A stretch of 64,000 nucleotides of DNA from UTCHB3 sp964371075 (lineage in GTDB: Bacteria; Bacteroidota; Ignavibacteria; Ignavibacteriales; Ignavibacteriaceae). Position 1 is the stretch's first letter. Each line of letters opens with the position of its first letter. The notes below the pieces were generated by a model. It worked only from the letters and a program-made list of their open reading frames with translations. It made no database searches and had not been told where the DNA came from. The stretch spans positions 124,001-188,000 of the forward strand of contig CAYJKN010000005.1 of NCBI GenBank assembly GCA_964371075.1, given 5' to 3'. Shown in pieces: positions 43,665-52,596 of this stretch. The translations under genes were made by a program, and so were the position numbers.

Positions 43665-44642
43665 ATGGCACGCCGTAGAATGATCGACCCTAATTTTTTC
43701 GAGAGTGAAGATGTCTCCAGGCTAACACTTAGACAGAGATTTTTACTCATTGGAATGGTCAGTATGGCGGATGATTATGGAAAAGGGAGGGCAACACCGG
43801 CAAAGGTTAGAAGCTTTGTTTTCCCGTATGAAGACATCCCAATCCGCGAAATCAACGCAGATATGCAGAAAATAGCCGAACACATCAGCATCGAGTTCTA
43901 TGAAGTTGAAGGGAACAGCTACTATAAATTCGTGAATTGGAGTAAGTGGCAGAGAGTTGACAAACCCCAACCCAGCAACATACCAGACCCGGATAAAAAC
44001 AAGAATAGTTACGAGAATAAATCCAAGAACGAAGACAAGAACAATTCCGAGTACCATTCCAAGAATGATTCCAGGAATGATTCTAAGAACAGTTCTCAGA
44101 TTGATTCCAAGAATAGTTCCAAGATCGATTCCGAGAACCATTCTTGCCTAAAAGAAAAGAATATAAAAGAAGAGAATATAATAGAAGATTTAAACCCCCT
44201 AACCCCCTTAAAAGGGGGAACAGGGAGCTTGCAAAAAGTTGCTACTAATACAGAAACCAAACCTGACTGGAATACTACTCTGCTAAAGATATTTCAGGAA
44301 GAGTTTGAAACTTCAAGAGGCTTCCCCTATGCACTTACCAGTTACAAGGGTAAAGAGGCAAAGGACATCAACGATGCTTACCGGAAGTATCTGCAGATGA
44401 AACAATCGATGGGGGTTGTACCAAAAACAGCTGAAGCACTTCAGGATATGAGAAGTTTCTGCAGGATAGCAATGAACATCACGGACAAATGGATCTACGA
44501 CAACATGAGCCCGGGAATACTATCAACAAAATTTGCAACGATAACAACAATGATGAAGGAAAACAGGAATGGAACACATCAAAGATCAAATCTCACAGAT
44601 GATGATATCGCCTATGTTGTCAGAGCCTCAGGATTGGAGTGA
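43665..44642 (+). CDS. Phage replication initiator-like protein
   Basis: 325 residues with AGGAGAAG upstream. The N-terminal about 105 residues match the winged-helix start of phage replication proteins (MIDPNFFESEDVSRLTLRQRF, then GRATPAKVRSFVFPYED), used by DnaD/O-like initiators. A low-complexity linker of NDSK-like repeats (about 114-161) follows and is encoded by 12-bp tandem repeats; the C-terminal domain (about 200-325) is helical. It should bind the phage origin and recruit the host helicase. The insert NPLTPLKGG at about 180 is encoded by a GC-rich hairpin that looks like a repeat insertion. Confidence 0.75.
   Translation: MARRRMIDPNFFESEDVSRLTLRQRFLLIGMVSMADDYGKGRATPAKVRSFVFPYEDIPIREINADMQKIAEHISIEFYEVEGNSYYKFVNWSKWQRVDKPQPSNIPDPDKNKNSYENKSKNEDKNNSEYHSKNDSRNDSKNSSQIDSKNSSKIDSENHSCLKEKNIKEENIIEDLNPLTPLKGGTGSLQKVATNTETKPDWNTTLLKIFQEEFETSRGFPYALTSYKGKEAKDINDAYRKYLQMKQSMGVVPKTAEALQDMRSFCRIAMNITDKWIYDNMSPGILSTKFATITTMMKENRNGTHQRSNLTDDDIAYVVRASGLE
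44004..44200 (+). other. Candidate phage replication origin: 12-bp iterons plus AT-rich tract
   Basis: Twelve consecutive 12-bp units (44004-44147), consensus near AAYGATTCCAAG, lie inside the replication gene and are followed by about 45 bp of nearly pure A/T/G-purine AT-rich DNA (44148-44195). This mirrors the lambda layout, where iterons and an AT-rich element lie inside the O gene. Function is inferred. Confidence 0.55.
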
Positions 44643-45117
44643 ACGAACTTCACAGGGAGTGATAGTCAATTCCGGGAATGAACTGGTCCCAAGAAAGGAA
44701 ACTTTCAGTGCAAAGACATTCATAGAAGTTTCAAAAACACTTCAGGTCGCATTTCCAGCTGTGAACAAAGATTGGCTAATGCTACTTTCCACCGTTCTGA
44801 AGGATGAAGGCTATTCTGATGCCGATTTGAAGAAAACAGTTTTGAAGGTTATCAAAGAGGAAACTTACATCCATCAGGCACCGGCAATTGCAAAGTTCTG
44901 CAATCAGGTGAAAAGGGTGAAGCTTTACACCTACTACGACCTCGAAGTTATAACTTCGCAAGGTAAGGACAATTGGAAAAATTACGGCATGGTTCATCGA
45001 GGGAAAAACGGGGTGTTATGGGCAAAACGAGCAGACATCGAAAAATATGACTTAGAAGAAATCCAACCAAAGCAGATTTACGAACTCCCATCAGTTGTGA
45101 GCAACGATCATGCATAG
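44569..45117 (+). CDS. Phage protein downstream of the replication initiator
   Basis: 182 residues. ATG 44569 lies after AAGGAAAACAGGA and overlaps the initiator by 74 bases in another frame. Residues 50-110 are helical (FIEVSKTLQVAFPAVNKDW, DLKKTVLKVIKEET), and the C-terminal part is a small mixed domain ending near YELPSVV. By position it could be a helicase loader, but no Walker motif is present. Not recognised. Confidence 0.6.
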   Translation: MEHIKDQISQMMISPMLSEPQDWSERTSQGVIVNSGNELVPRKETFSAKTFIEVSKTLQVAFPAVNKDWLMLLSTVLKDEGYSDADLKKTVLKVIKEETYIHQAPAIAKFCNQVKRVKLYTYYDLEVITSQGKDNWKNYGMVHRGKNGVLWAKRADIEKYDLEEIQPKQIYELPSVVSNDHA

Positions 45118-45205
45118 CAAAGTGTTATCAGTTGTCTTAGTTTTTGATCACGCCTCAGAATGCTTCTACTGGCGAATATTGTCGTTACTCAGCTAAGGAA
45201 ATTTC

Positions 45206-45478
45206 ATGAAGAAGAAAACTGATCAGAATCAAAAGGAAATTGTTTCGGTGTTAAAGCAGGTGGGTGCGGATGTTTTGGATCTCTCGGGAGTTGGTGGTGG
45301 TTGCCCGGATCTCGTTGTAGCATGGAGAGGAGAGAACATTTTTGTCGAGGTGAAGAATCCCAAAACCTACGGCAAACTTCGGGAGAGTCAGAAGGAATTT
45401 TTTACACGGTGGAGAGGGAAAAAAATTGTGGTTTATTCGGCTCAGGAAGCACTTGAAAAGTTAGGGATTCTCCAATGA
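45206..45478 (+). CDS. VRR-NUC phage nuclease
   Basis: 90 residues. The fold motif is GCPDLVVAWRGENIFVEVKN (about 32-51), giving the PD...E-x-K site of VRR-NUC enzymes, followed by LRESQKEFF with the conserved Gln. Standalone VRR-NUC proteins in phages act as structure-specific nucleases, probably resolving branched DNA before packaging. ATG 45206 has AAGGAAA. Last gene before the palindrome at 45485. Confidence 0.88.
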   Translation: MKKKTDQNQKEIVSVLKQVGADVLDLSGVGGGCPDLVVAWRGENIFVEVKNPKTYGKLRESQKEFFTRWRGKKIVVYSAQEALEKLGILQ

Positions 45479-45484
45479 GCAAGT

Positions 45485-45503
45485 AACCTAAAAACATTAG
45501 GTT
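45485..45503. promoter_or_regulatory. 19-bp palindrome, first copy
   Basis: AACCTAA (45485-45491), 5-base spacer, TTAGGTT (45497-45503). Together with flanks (GT before, GATT after) it matches the copy at 59280-59298 except for two central bases. It sits in the gap before the small gene that opens the late block. Probable operator or activator site. Confidence 0.65.
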
Positions 45504-45536
45504 GATTTATACAATTTGAAAGGTTAATATTTCGAT

Positions 45537-45752
45537 ATGGAATCAGCACTTATTCTGGATTTATTGGAAGTTTTAGAGAGACACAATGTGATTCCAGCTC
45601 ATTTATTGAGAAAAGAGCGAATCAAAGTTGAGTACAAACAAATGAGAGAATCAGGCTTCTCTTGCAAAAAGGCAAAAGAAGAGTTATCAAACCGGCACAA
45701 TGTGTCGATAAAAAGCGTAGAGGTGATTATTTATGGCCACGATGCCAAATAA
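45537..45752 (+). CDS. Small phage protein with HTH-like C-terminus
   Basis: 71 residues, ATG 45537. The last 45 residues (IKVEYKQMRESGFSCKKAKEELSNRHNVS, in several helices, then VEVIIYG) resemble a resolvase-type helix-turn-helix. It opens the late transcription block right after the palindrome, so it might be the regulator that reads that site; this is a guess. Overlaps the next gene by 20 bases. Confidence 0.55.
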   Translation: MESALILDLLEVLERHNVIPAHLLRKERIKVEYKQMRESGFSCKKAKEELSNRHNVSIKSVEVIIYGHDAK

Positions 45753-46350
45753 CTTGGGAGAGCTCAAAGAAGCTGATTATAACCCAAGGCTTATCAAGGA
45801 TAAAAATTTCAAAGGTCTGAAATATTCTCTGTCAGAATTTGGGGATATATCAGGGATTGTGTTTAATTCGAGAACGGGAAACCTGGTCTGCGGACATCAA
45901 AGAGTGCGAGCTCTAAAAGAAGAATTCGGAGACCTGCAGATTGATGGCGACAAGGTTGTTACTCCTGCCGGTGAATTCAGGGTTCGCATTGTTGATTGGG
46001 ACCCGGACAAGGAAAGAGCAGCAAACATTGCCGGTAACGCTGAAACACTCCAGGGCGAATGGACGGAAGCGGCAAAGTTGCTAATTGAGGAAGTCAGGCT
46101 AAATGTACCTGAGATGTACAGCCAGCTTCATCTGCAGGACATAAACTTGACAATACCCGAAGAGACAGTGGCGATCGATGGACAGGATTCAGAAGTAAGC
46201 ATTCAGCAACGAAGTAAACTCAGGTTTGGACAAGAGGAAGTTTACATGACCGAAGACGAGTTAGCCGGTCTGATAAACTGCTATGAACGATATGTCGACA
46301 GGCACCGGGTTAATTCAGGTTTTGTTAGCTATTTGATCGAGGGCAAATAA
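45733..46350 (+). CDS. ParB-like nuclease-domain protein
   Basis: 205 residues. The ParB N-terminal (sulfiredoxin-like) domain fills residues 5-110, with YNPRLIKDKNFKGL, DISGIVFNSRTG and the box LVCGHQRVRAL. Phage proteins of this kind often lie beside DNA-modification or terminase genes. The second half is helical and unassigned. Its TAA shares a base with the next gene's ATG, which encodes a second ParB-domain protein. Confidence 0.8.
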   Translation: MATMPNNLGELKEADYNPRLIKDKNFKGLKYSLSEFGDISGIVFNSRTGNLVCGHQRVRALKEEFGDLQIDGDKVVTPAGEFRVRIVDWDPDKERAANIAGNAETLQGEWTEAAKLLIEEVRLNVPEMYSQLHLQDINLTIPEETVAIDGQDSEVSIQQRSKLRFGQEEVYMTEDELAGLINCYERYVDRHRVNSGFVSYLIEGK

Positions 46351-47741
46351 TGAAGTTTGAAGAGAACTACCCAATTGCTGATCTAAGACCTGCAGACTAC
46401 AACCCGCGTCGGATTGAACCCGGGAGTTTCGAGAGATTGAAAGAGTCCTTGGCGAAATACGGCGTAGTGAAGCCAATTATCCTGAATGGAAATGGCGTGC
46501 TTACAGCTGGTCACCAGCGTATCAAAGCAATGAAAGAAATTGGGATTAAGAAAGTTCCCGCCATCCTTCTGCGTAACATCTCACTTCATGATGAAATCAA
46601 GTTTAACCTTTTTCACAACTCAATCGAAACAAGCAGAAGTTATGCCCGGATATTAAACGCTTATCAGCTCCCATTTGGCTATAGCTTTGTTCAATTTGAG
46701 AACTATGAAGTTGGAGAAAACCTGAATGCAACAATCGTAAAGAGCATTAACGATCTTTACATCAGGTATGGCAATTGGGGATCTGTTGTCTGTGATCAGG
46801 AAGGAAGAGTAATTCTCAATTCGGATTATGTTCTCGGGATGGCCCGGTTCAAAGAGAAGGTTTTGGTTTACAAGGTTCAAGGCGATGGTCTGGATCTCTG
46901 CAAGTTACTGAATGAGAATTACGGCAACTACCACTATGAAGCTCTGAATATCCAACCATGGGTGCAACATCACTGCCAAATGAGTCGGGTTAAAAATGAT
47001 GAAAAGGAAGCTCTCCGTTCCACCTTGTACGAAACTCATGTCTTGAAATATCTTCAAAAACAACATTCAGCAGTTGATTTTGGTGCCGGTAAGATGGCGT
47101 ATGTAAAGTTCTTACAAGGGAAAGGATTTCGTATTGTTGGATATGAACCATACTTCAAAAAGACCAATTCAGAAATTCTGATTTCCAAAGTGGTTGCAGA
47201 TATTGACAGTGTTTACCAAGCTTTAACAAAGTTCGGATTGTTTGATGTGGTTGTCCTTGACAGCGTGATAAACTCCGTAACTTCAATAGACTATGAGCGT
47301 TTCGTAATGACAACTTGCAATGCTTTACTGCATCCTGACGGGACTTTCTTCATGGCCACCAGGTGTAAAGAGTCAGCAGACTGCCGGTATGAATTGACCA
47401 AAAGCACCTCGAAAGGGCGCATCATTGAGTTCCTTGATGAAAACAATTTCTCAGCGACATTCCGCCAAAAAGTGTGGACTATGCAAAAGTTCCACAGTAA
47501 GGAATCCTTCCTTATATTAGTTGGAACCTATTTCGACACCATGGAATATTCGGGCAGTAGCAGTCAACATTACGCCGTTGCCAAGGGCCCAAAACAGTTT
47601 TCAGAGGAAGATTATAGAGAAGCTTTGGAAGTGGAATTTAACATGGATTATCCGAATGGATTCAAACATAACAAACATAAAAATTTAGTTGAATTATTGA
47701 TGAAATTAGTGAGTGAACGCTATGTACCCAAGAATACTTGA
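46350..47741 (+). CDS. ParB-domain/methyltransferase fusion
   Basis: 463 residues. Residues 1-85 are a ParB-type domain (YNPRRIEPGSFERL, GVVKPIILNGNG, LTAGHQRIKAM). A middle region (about 90-215) is unassigned. Residues about 235-400 form a class I SAM-dependent methyltransferase fold: motif I VDFGAGKMAY, then IVGYEPYF and DVVVLDSVINSV. The (D/N)PP(Y/F) motif of DNA amino-methyltransferases is absent; LDSVINSV stands in its place, so the target may not be an exocyclic amine of DNA. It precedes the terminase genes, a common place for phage DNA-modification genes. Its end overlaps the next gene. Confidence 0.75.
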   Translation: MKFEENYPIADLRPADYNPRRIEPGSFERLKESLAKYGVVKPIILNGNGVLTAGHQRIKAMKEIGIKKVPAILLRNISLHDEIKFNLFHNSIETSRSYARILNAYQLPFGYSFVQFENYEVGENLNATIVKSINDLYIRYGNWGSVVCDQEGRVILNSDYVLGMARFKEKVLVYKVQGDGLDLCKLLNENYGNYHYEALNIQPWVQHHCQMSRVKNDEKEALRSTLYETHVLKYLQKQHSAVDFGAGKMAYVKFLQGKGFRIVGYEPYFKKTNSEILISKVVADIDSVYQALTKFGLFDVVVLDSVINSVTSIDYERFVMTTCNALLHPDGTFFMATRCKESADCRYELTKSTSKGRIIEFLDENNFSATFRQKVWTMQKFHSKESFLILVGTYFDTMEYSGSSSQHYAVAKGPKQFSEEDYREALEVEFNMDYPNGFKHNKHKNLVELLMKLVSERYVPKNT

Positions 47742-48192
47742 GCTCGATGTTACCGGCAACTTTAGATACCTATGGCTGAAATATATCCGAGGAGTTAACC
47801 TCAATGTTCACTGTGGACGGTGCCTTGTTGGCGATTATAGCGAAATTGTGGCCGCTGATCTACCTTTCTACGATCCATTTGATCTTGATGAATTTCCAGC
47901 AAAATATTACTACCTCTGTGGAGTTGCGACTCCACCAAAGTGGGCAAACAATTTCCACCTTGCATTTAAGTATGCTCCGGGTAAAACACTAAAAGTTGAG
48001 CGTACTGGAGTATCAATTTTGATCCAAGATGCCGAAGAGATTCCGATACAATGGATATCTCCATCAAGCAATTTAGATATTCCACAGTGGCAAAAACAAC
48101 TGGCTAAAGAGCGGGGGCCATCTTATTTCACCTGCCGTAATTGGCAATTTGCATGTATGATAGCAGAAGAGGAAAGAAATGCCAAACACTGA
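47722..48192 (+). CDS. Unidentified phage protein between methyltransferase and terminase
   Basis: 156 residues from ATG 47722 (a GTG three codons earlier is possible). Contains CGRC (about 30-33), several aromatic-rich strands (KYYYLCGVATPPKWANNF) and a C-terminal helix. Two-domain mixed fold; no family recognised. Overlaps the methyltransferase gene by 20 bases and the terminase small subunit by 14, so it belongs to the same translational unit and may work with the ParB proteins. Confidence 0.6.
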   Translation: MYPRILELDVTGNFRYLWLKYIRGVNLNVHCGRCLVGDYSEIVAADLPFYDPFDLDEFPAKYYYLCGVATPPKWANNFHLAFKYAPGKTLKVERTGVSILIQDAEEIPIQWISPSSNLDIPQWQKQLAKERGPSYFTCRNWQFACMIAEEERNAKH

Positions 48193-48682
48193 AAAAATTG
48201 TATGGTCCCGCGTTGACGGGGTTATCAATCTGATCTTAGAAAATCCGCGCTATCTTGAAGGAAAGAGACAGGGCGAGCTCGTAGAGATGGTCGAGAAGCA
48301 ATTCAAAGTCTCAAAAAGAACAGCACAGAGATACACTAAAGCCGCAAAAGAAGATCTAAAGAGAATGACCTCAAACAACACAGAAAACGCTCTGCAACGG
48401 GCTTTAATGGACAGGGAGTTGTTGATCTTGAAGGCAAAAGGTTTGTGGAACGATGAAGAGAAAAAATACACGATAGCACCCGATCATTGGCTTCACCTGG
48501 AAGCTGTAAAAGACAGAGACAAGCTCCTCGGTCTCTATATCGACAAGCAGAAATCCGAAACGATCACAAAGAACATCGATATGAGCCGATTCACTGAGTT
48601 CGGGTTAGAACAACTGGCGAAAGGTGTTGATATTCAGGTTGTTATGTTGGACCCTCGGGCATATCGAGTAATGAATGAATGA
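48179..48682 (+). CDS. terS: Terminase small subunit
   Basis: 167 residues, ATG 48179 with AGAGGAAAG upstream. An N-terminal helix-turn-helix (about 25-55: LVEMVEKQFKVSKRTAQRYTKAAKEDL in several helices) followed by a helical oligomerisation region is the usual layout. It should recognise the phage packaging site and hand DNA to the large subunit. ATGA overlap with the large subunit gene supports the assignment. Confidence 0.85.
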   Translation: MPNTEKIVWSRVDGVINLILENPRYLEGKRQGELVEMVEKQFKVSKRTAQRYTKAAKEDLKRMTSNNTENALQRALMDRELLILKAKGLWNDEEKKYTIAPDHWLHLEAVKDRDKLLGLYIDKQKSETITKNIDMSRFTEFGLEQLAKGVDIQVVMLDPRAYRVMNE

Positions 48683-50262
48683 GCAAACTATCACTAATGG
48701 CAATTGCCGAGCTCGAACTTCGGAAACGGCGTGAAGAGAGAAGAGTCGAGGAGCAGAAGCGGATTGAAGTTTACAGACGGGATCCGCTAGCCTATTTTGA
48801 GGAGAGGCTGGGCATCAGAAAAGAGACAATCGATTGGAGTTTGATTCCTGAGTATAAAGATCATAAGTGGGATGGGACTGAAAATCCATTTAAGGCTATA
48901 GCTGATGCACTCGTCAATCACCAATGGGTAGGTGTTGAATCTGCGACAGGAACGGGAAAGACTCACTTCGGAGCTCTGATTGTATTTTGGTTTTTAGAGT
49001 GTTTTGAGAACAGCATTGTTGTAACAACAGCACCTAAGCAAGATCAGCTTATGTTGCACATTTGGAAAGAAATCTCAAAGCTAAATCCCAAGTTCGGGAA
49101 GGGAGAATGCACGTCGCTTAAGCTGCGTATGAACCCGGGACAAGACGATTGGTTAGCAGTTGGTTTTGTGGCTGGGATCATAGCGAATGAGGAGAGTAAT
49201 ACCAAGGCGCAGGGGTTCCATGCTGAGCATATGTTGATCATCCTCGAGGAAACGCCCGGGGTTCCGTTACCGATCATCAATGCTTTCAAGAATACGAGTG
49301 TGGCACCTCATAACCTAATTTTGGCATTCGGTAACCCAAATCATCAGTTGGATACACTTCATAGGTTCTGTCAGTTACCGAGAGTGAGGCACATTAGAAT
49401 TAGTGCATTCGACCACCCGAATATTGTCCTGGGGAATCCGCTTTACATCCCTGGTGCGACAAGTCAGGAAGGTGTAAACGGGATTATCGATGAGTTTGGT
49501 GAAGGTTCACCTATGGCGTTGTCGAGGACAAGGGGGATTTCACCAGCCCAGGCTTCGGATGCTCTGATCAGAATTGAGTGGTGTCTGCAGGCGGTGGACA
49601 GATTTGGGAAAATTTTGGAGATGTGGGAAAAGGATAGTTCAACAGATCCGCGGATTCCACAGGACGAAGGGGGGACAGGTTTGGGAGATTGGGCAATGGG
49701 TGTGGATGTTGCGAATTCAGAATCAGGTGACAAGGCTTCAATTGCCTTGGGAATTGGGAATGTTTGCCTTAGCGTTGAAGATTTTCAGTGTCCGGATGCG
49801 AACCAGCTTGGGCATCAGGTGTATTTACTGATTAAGGAAAAAGGGATTTCAGAGAAGCGTGTGGGAGTTGATGGCGTGGGAGTTGGGGCAGGCACAGTAA
49901 ATACTTTGCGCGAGTATGGTTTGCGGTACAAAGGGATCAATATTCAGTCTGGTAATGCACCTGTTAAGCTAAAGGACAGAGCAGAGCAGTTTAACAATCT
50001 AAGGTCTCAAATGTGGTGGCAATGTCGCGAAGATCTTCGAAGTGGAGAAATAGCAATGCCAAACGATACTGAGTTGATCGCAGATCTCTCTGCTCCAAAA
50101 TTCGAGACGAATAACAAGGTGATTGTGGTGGAATCGAAGGAAACCATCAAGAAGCGACTGGGGCGGTCACCTAACAAAGGAGACTCTTTCGTTTATTGGA
50201 ATTGGGTCAGAGAAAAGAGGGGCTTCGGTGAGGCAAAAGCAGTTTTAGGTATCAAGTATTAG
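48679..50262 (+). CDS. terL: Terminase large subunit
   Basis: 527 residues. ATPase domain with Walker A ATGTGKT (about 94-100) and Walker B LIILEE (about 190), then the RNase H-like nuclease domain with acidic residues in GVDVANSESGDKAS, VGVDGVGVGAGT and NKGDSF. It translocates DNA into the prohead and cuts concatemers. Start ATG 48679 overlaps the small subunit stop. Next gene is an inserted membrane protein rather than the portal. Confidence 0.93.
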   Translation: MSKLSLMAIAELELRKRREERRVEEQKRIEVYRRDPLAYFEERLGIRKETIDWSLIPEYKDHKWDGTENPFKAIADALVNHQWVGVESATGTGKTHFGALIVFWFLECFENSIVVTTAPKQDQLMLHIWKEISKLNPKFGKGECTSLKLRMNPGQDDWLAVGFVAGIIANEESNTKAQGFHAEHMLIILEETPGVPLPIINAFKNTSVAPHNLILAFGNPNHQLDTLHRFCQLPRVRHIRISAFDHPNIVLGNPLYIPGATSQEGVNGIIDEFGEGSPMALSRTRGISPAQASDALIRIEWCLQAVDRFGKILEMWEKDSSTDPRIPQDEGGTGLGDWAMGVDVANSESGDKASIALGIGNVCLSVEDFQCPDANQLGHQVYLLIKEKGISEKRVGVDGVGVGAGTVNTLREYGLRYKGINIQSGNAPVKLKDRAEQFNNLRSQMWWQCREDLRSGEIAMPNDTELIADLSAPKFETNNKVIVVESKETIKKRLGRSPNKGDSFVYWNWVREKRGFGEAKAVLGIKY

Positions 50263-50321
50263 TATTAATGCAGAAATTCATAATTTTGGGTTATTCATTA
50301 ATTTTAATCAAGGAGAATAAA

Positions 50322-51158
50322 ATGGACGATTGGCAATGGGTTAGTCAGAATTATGAGGGCATATTGGGAGTTATGTGGAATTTTTTGTTGTTCGCACTTA
50401 CCGTGGCGGGGGTTATTTTTGGGTGGAAGAGTATCAAAATGAATCTTCCAAGTACTGTCAGAAAAGCAAAGAAAGAAATTGTGAGTTATTTGCAAAAATA
50501 CCTCGTAGATTCTTCGAAATGTGAAATGTCAGATATTCGGTCTATCATTAACTCAGTATGCACAGAGCATCAATTGAATCCTGGATCGGTGGTGTTTGAG
50601 GAGATAATGGATGATTTAAGAACTTCAATTCTTACCAACTACTTTCTTGATGATGGCTCACGAAAATCAATCAATCGAAAATTGAACGAAATATTATCGG
50701 GTTCTGACTGGGGATTAGTTGAAATGAAACTTGACCATTATATTTTCAAAAATATTGGTAGCGAGGAATCAGAACAAGCAGACATGAAGCAATCGATTCT
50801 GAATATCTTTAAAGAGCATTTAAACTATATTGAGAAGCAGCAATCTAGAAAGTTGTCGTTTGCACTGAAAGAATATCGCATGAATAAATCAACTATGTTG
50901 ATACTTGCTAACTTTTTCCTTAGTTTAGTATTAGGCTTTTTGCTAAGAGATGACCCAAATATGTCAAAATCTCTTTATGTTATGATCGTTGTAGTAGGTT
51001 TGATGATTATCCCTTTTTTGTCGCTAGTCAATTTTCTAACACTTAAAAGAATCGTAAAGTTAGGCACTATTTTTGAGAACCAATCGAATGTAGATATCCC
51101 AGTTCCATTCATATTAAGAATGACTAAGAGATTAATGCCCCCAATAATAGATAATTAA
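50322..51158 (+). CDS. Membrane protein inserted between terminase and portal
   Basis: 278 residues from ATG 50322, which has a strong AAGGAG site; an upstream ATG in frame is less likely. One N-terminal membrane helix (about 15-38), a long soluble helical region, then two membrane helices near the C-terminus (about 195-215 and 222-245). Not a known head gene. It breaks the terminase-portal order and has lower GC than its neighbours, so it is probably an added gene, possibly for superinfection exclusion or host defence. No family recognised. Confidence 0.7.
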   Translation: MDDWQWVSQNYEGILGVMWNFLLFALTVAGVIFGWKSIKMNLPSTVRKAKKEIVSYLQKYLVDSSKCEMSDIRSIINSVCTEHQLNPGSVVFEEIMDDLRTSILTNYFLDDGSRKSINRKLNEILSGSDWGLVEMKLDHYIFKNIGSEESEQADMKQSILNIFKEHLNYIEKQQSRKLSFALKEYRMNKSTMLILANFFLSLVLGFLLRDDPNMSKSLYVMIVVVGLMIIPFLSLVNFLTLKRIVKLGTIFENQSNVDIPVPFILRMTKRLMPPIIDN

Positions 51159-51198
51159 ACGATTTTTAAATTTAAATAATATATCGATGAGATGAAAT

Positions 51199-52596
51199 AT
51201 GAACAGTAGAGATGTTTCAAAGATGATTGAGAGTTATGGTAACGAAATTAACCATCAGATTATTTCAGATTTGATAGATGAACATAAACCGATTCGAAAA
51301 CGGATGATCAACGATTATCGCGAATATGCGGGAGATGTTCCCATTTATAAAAGGGAGTTTAAGGATGAGAAGAAACTCAATAACAAACTCGCAAATGATT
51401 ATCGAGGGGAGATTATAGATGGAATTACCGGCTATATGTTTGGTAAACCCATTTCATGGAAAATTGATGATGATGAATATACAGAAGGTGACAAAGATCG
51501 AATTGAACGAGTAATCAAATCATTCAGGAAAAGGAATAATATTGAGGATCTGGATTCGATCACGGGTGAGTTCGCTTCGATTTGTGGTTATGCTGCCCGG
51601 TTATGCTATGTTGCCGGAGATGGATATGAGAGGGTGATGAACCTAAATCCTTGGGAAGTGATCTTTGTTGAGGATGCCACTATTCAAGAAGTTGCTTATG
51701 CCATGGTTTACTACACCATCACCGAAAAAGTTGGCAATTCGACCCGTGAGAAAACAGTTGTTGAATGGTACGACAAGTTAAATGTTACTTACTTTGTGAC
51801 TGATAATTACGGAGTATTTGTACCAGACACTTCCGGATTGTTTGGGAAATCGGGTCCTCATCTCTTTGATTTCGTGCCGGTTATAAGGTTTAACAACAAC
51901 AATTTGCAGACTTCGGACTTTGAAAAGGTTCGAGCTCTGATTGATGCCTACGATCGGGTAACTTCGGATGTGCAAAATGAAATTGAGGAATTTCGATTGG
52001 CATATCTTTTGATCTTTGGAGCAGAGATTTCTCCTGAAACGCTTGAACTATTACGGCAAACTGGAGCGTTGGGTCTGGCTGAAGGTGAAGATGCCAGATA
52101 TTTGACCAAACAGGTGGATGCAACTTTCATTGAGAACCATAAAAAGACACTGAACGACAACATCTATAAGTTTTCGAAGTCAGTTGATATGACCGATGAA
52201 CAGTTCTCCGGGCAGTCGCAAAGTGGAGAAAGTCGGAAGTGGAAATTGCTGGGCTTAGAATTCAGGGCCATAACCAAGGAGCGAAAGTTTAAGGCTGGAT
52301 TAGATCAGATGATGAAAGTGATCTGCTCCGCATGGCAAAAGAAACAGGTTCCCTTAGAGTATGAGGATATCGAGTTTGTGTTTACAAGAAGCTTGCCGGT
52401 AGATATGCTCTACCTTGGTGATGTTGTTCAAAAGCTGAAAGGTATTATCTCTGATGAAACTCTTCTCGGGATCTTGCCATTTATTACGGATGTTCTGAGG
52501 GAGCTTGAGCTGATCGAGCAAGAGCGATTCAAGTATGGAACTGGAATGTTATCTCAAGTAACCGTTGAAACTGATCCCGAGCAAGAGGCGGCATGA
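51199..52596 (+). CDS. Portal protein, SPP1 gp6-like
   Basis: 465 residues, the usual length. SPP1-type portal features: MINDYREYAGDVPI, NKLANDYRGEIIDGITGYMFGKPI near the front, clip/stem region and the C-terminal crown with EDIEFVFTRSLPVD. It forms the 12-mer ring through which DNA enters and leaves. ATG 51199; the end overlaps the minor head gene by 4 bases. Confidence 0.9.
   Translation: MNSRDVSKMIESYGNEINHQIISDLIDEHKPIRKRMINDYREYAGDVPIYKREFKDEKKLNNKLANDYRGEIIDGITGYMFGKPISWKIDDDEYTEGDKDRIERVIKSFRKRNNIEDLDSITGEFASICGYAARLCYVAGDGYERVMNLNPWEVIFVEDATIQEVAYAMVYYTITEKVGNSTREKTVVEWYDKLNVTYFVTDNYGVFVPDTSGLFGKSGPHLFDFVPVIRFNNNNLQTSDFEKVRALIDAYDRVTSDVQNEIEEFRLAYLLIFGAEISPETLELLRQTGALGLAEGEDARYLTKQVDATFIENHKKTLNDNIYKFSKSVDMTDEQFSGQSQSGESRKWKLLGLEFRAITKERKFKAGLDQMMKVICSAWQKKQVPLEYEDIEFVFTRSLPVDMLYLGDVVQKLKGIISDETLLGILPFITDVLRELELIEQERFKYGTGMLSQVTVETDPEQEAA

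Noticed and set aside
44004..44147. CRISPR-like array
   Set aside because: The 12-bp units are directly joined with no spacers and lie in frame inside a gene, so they are iterons or a coding repeat.
43957..44151. Arg/Thr-rich frame inside the replication gene
   Set aside because: It is a shifted reading of the iteron repeats.
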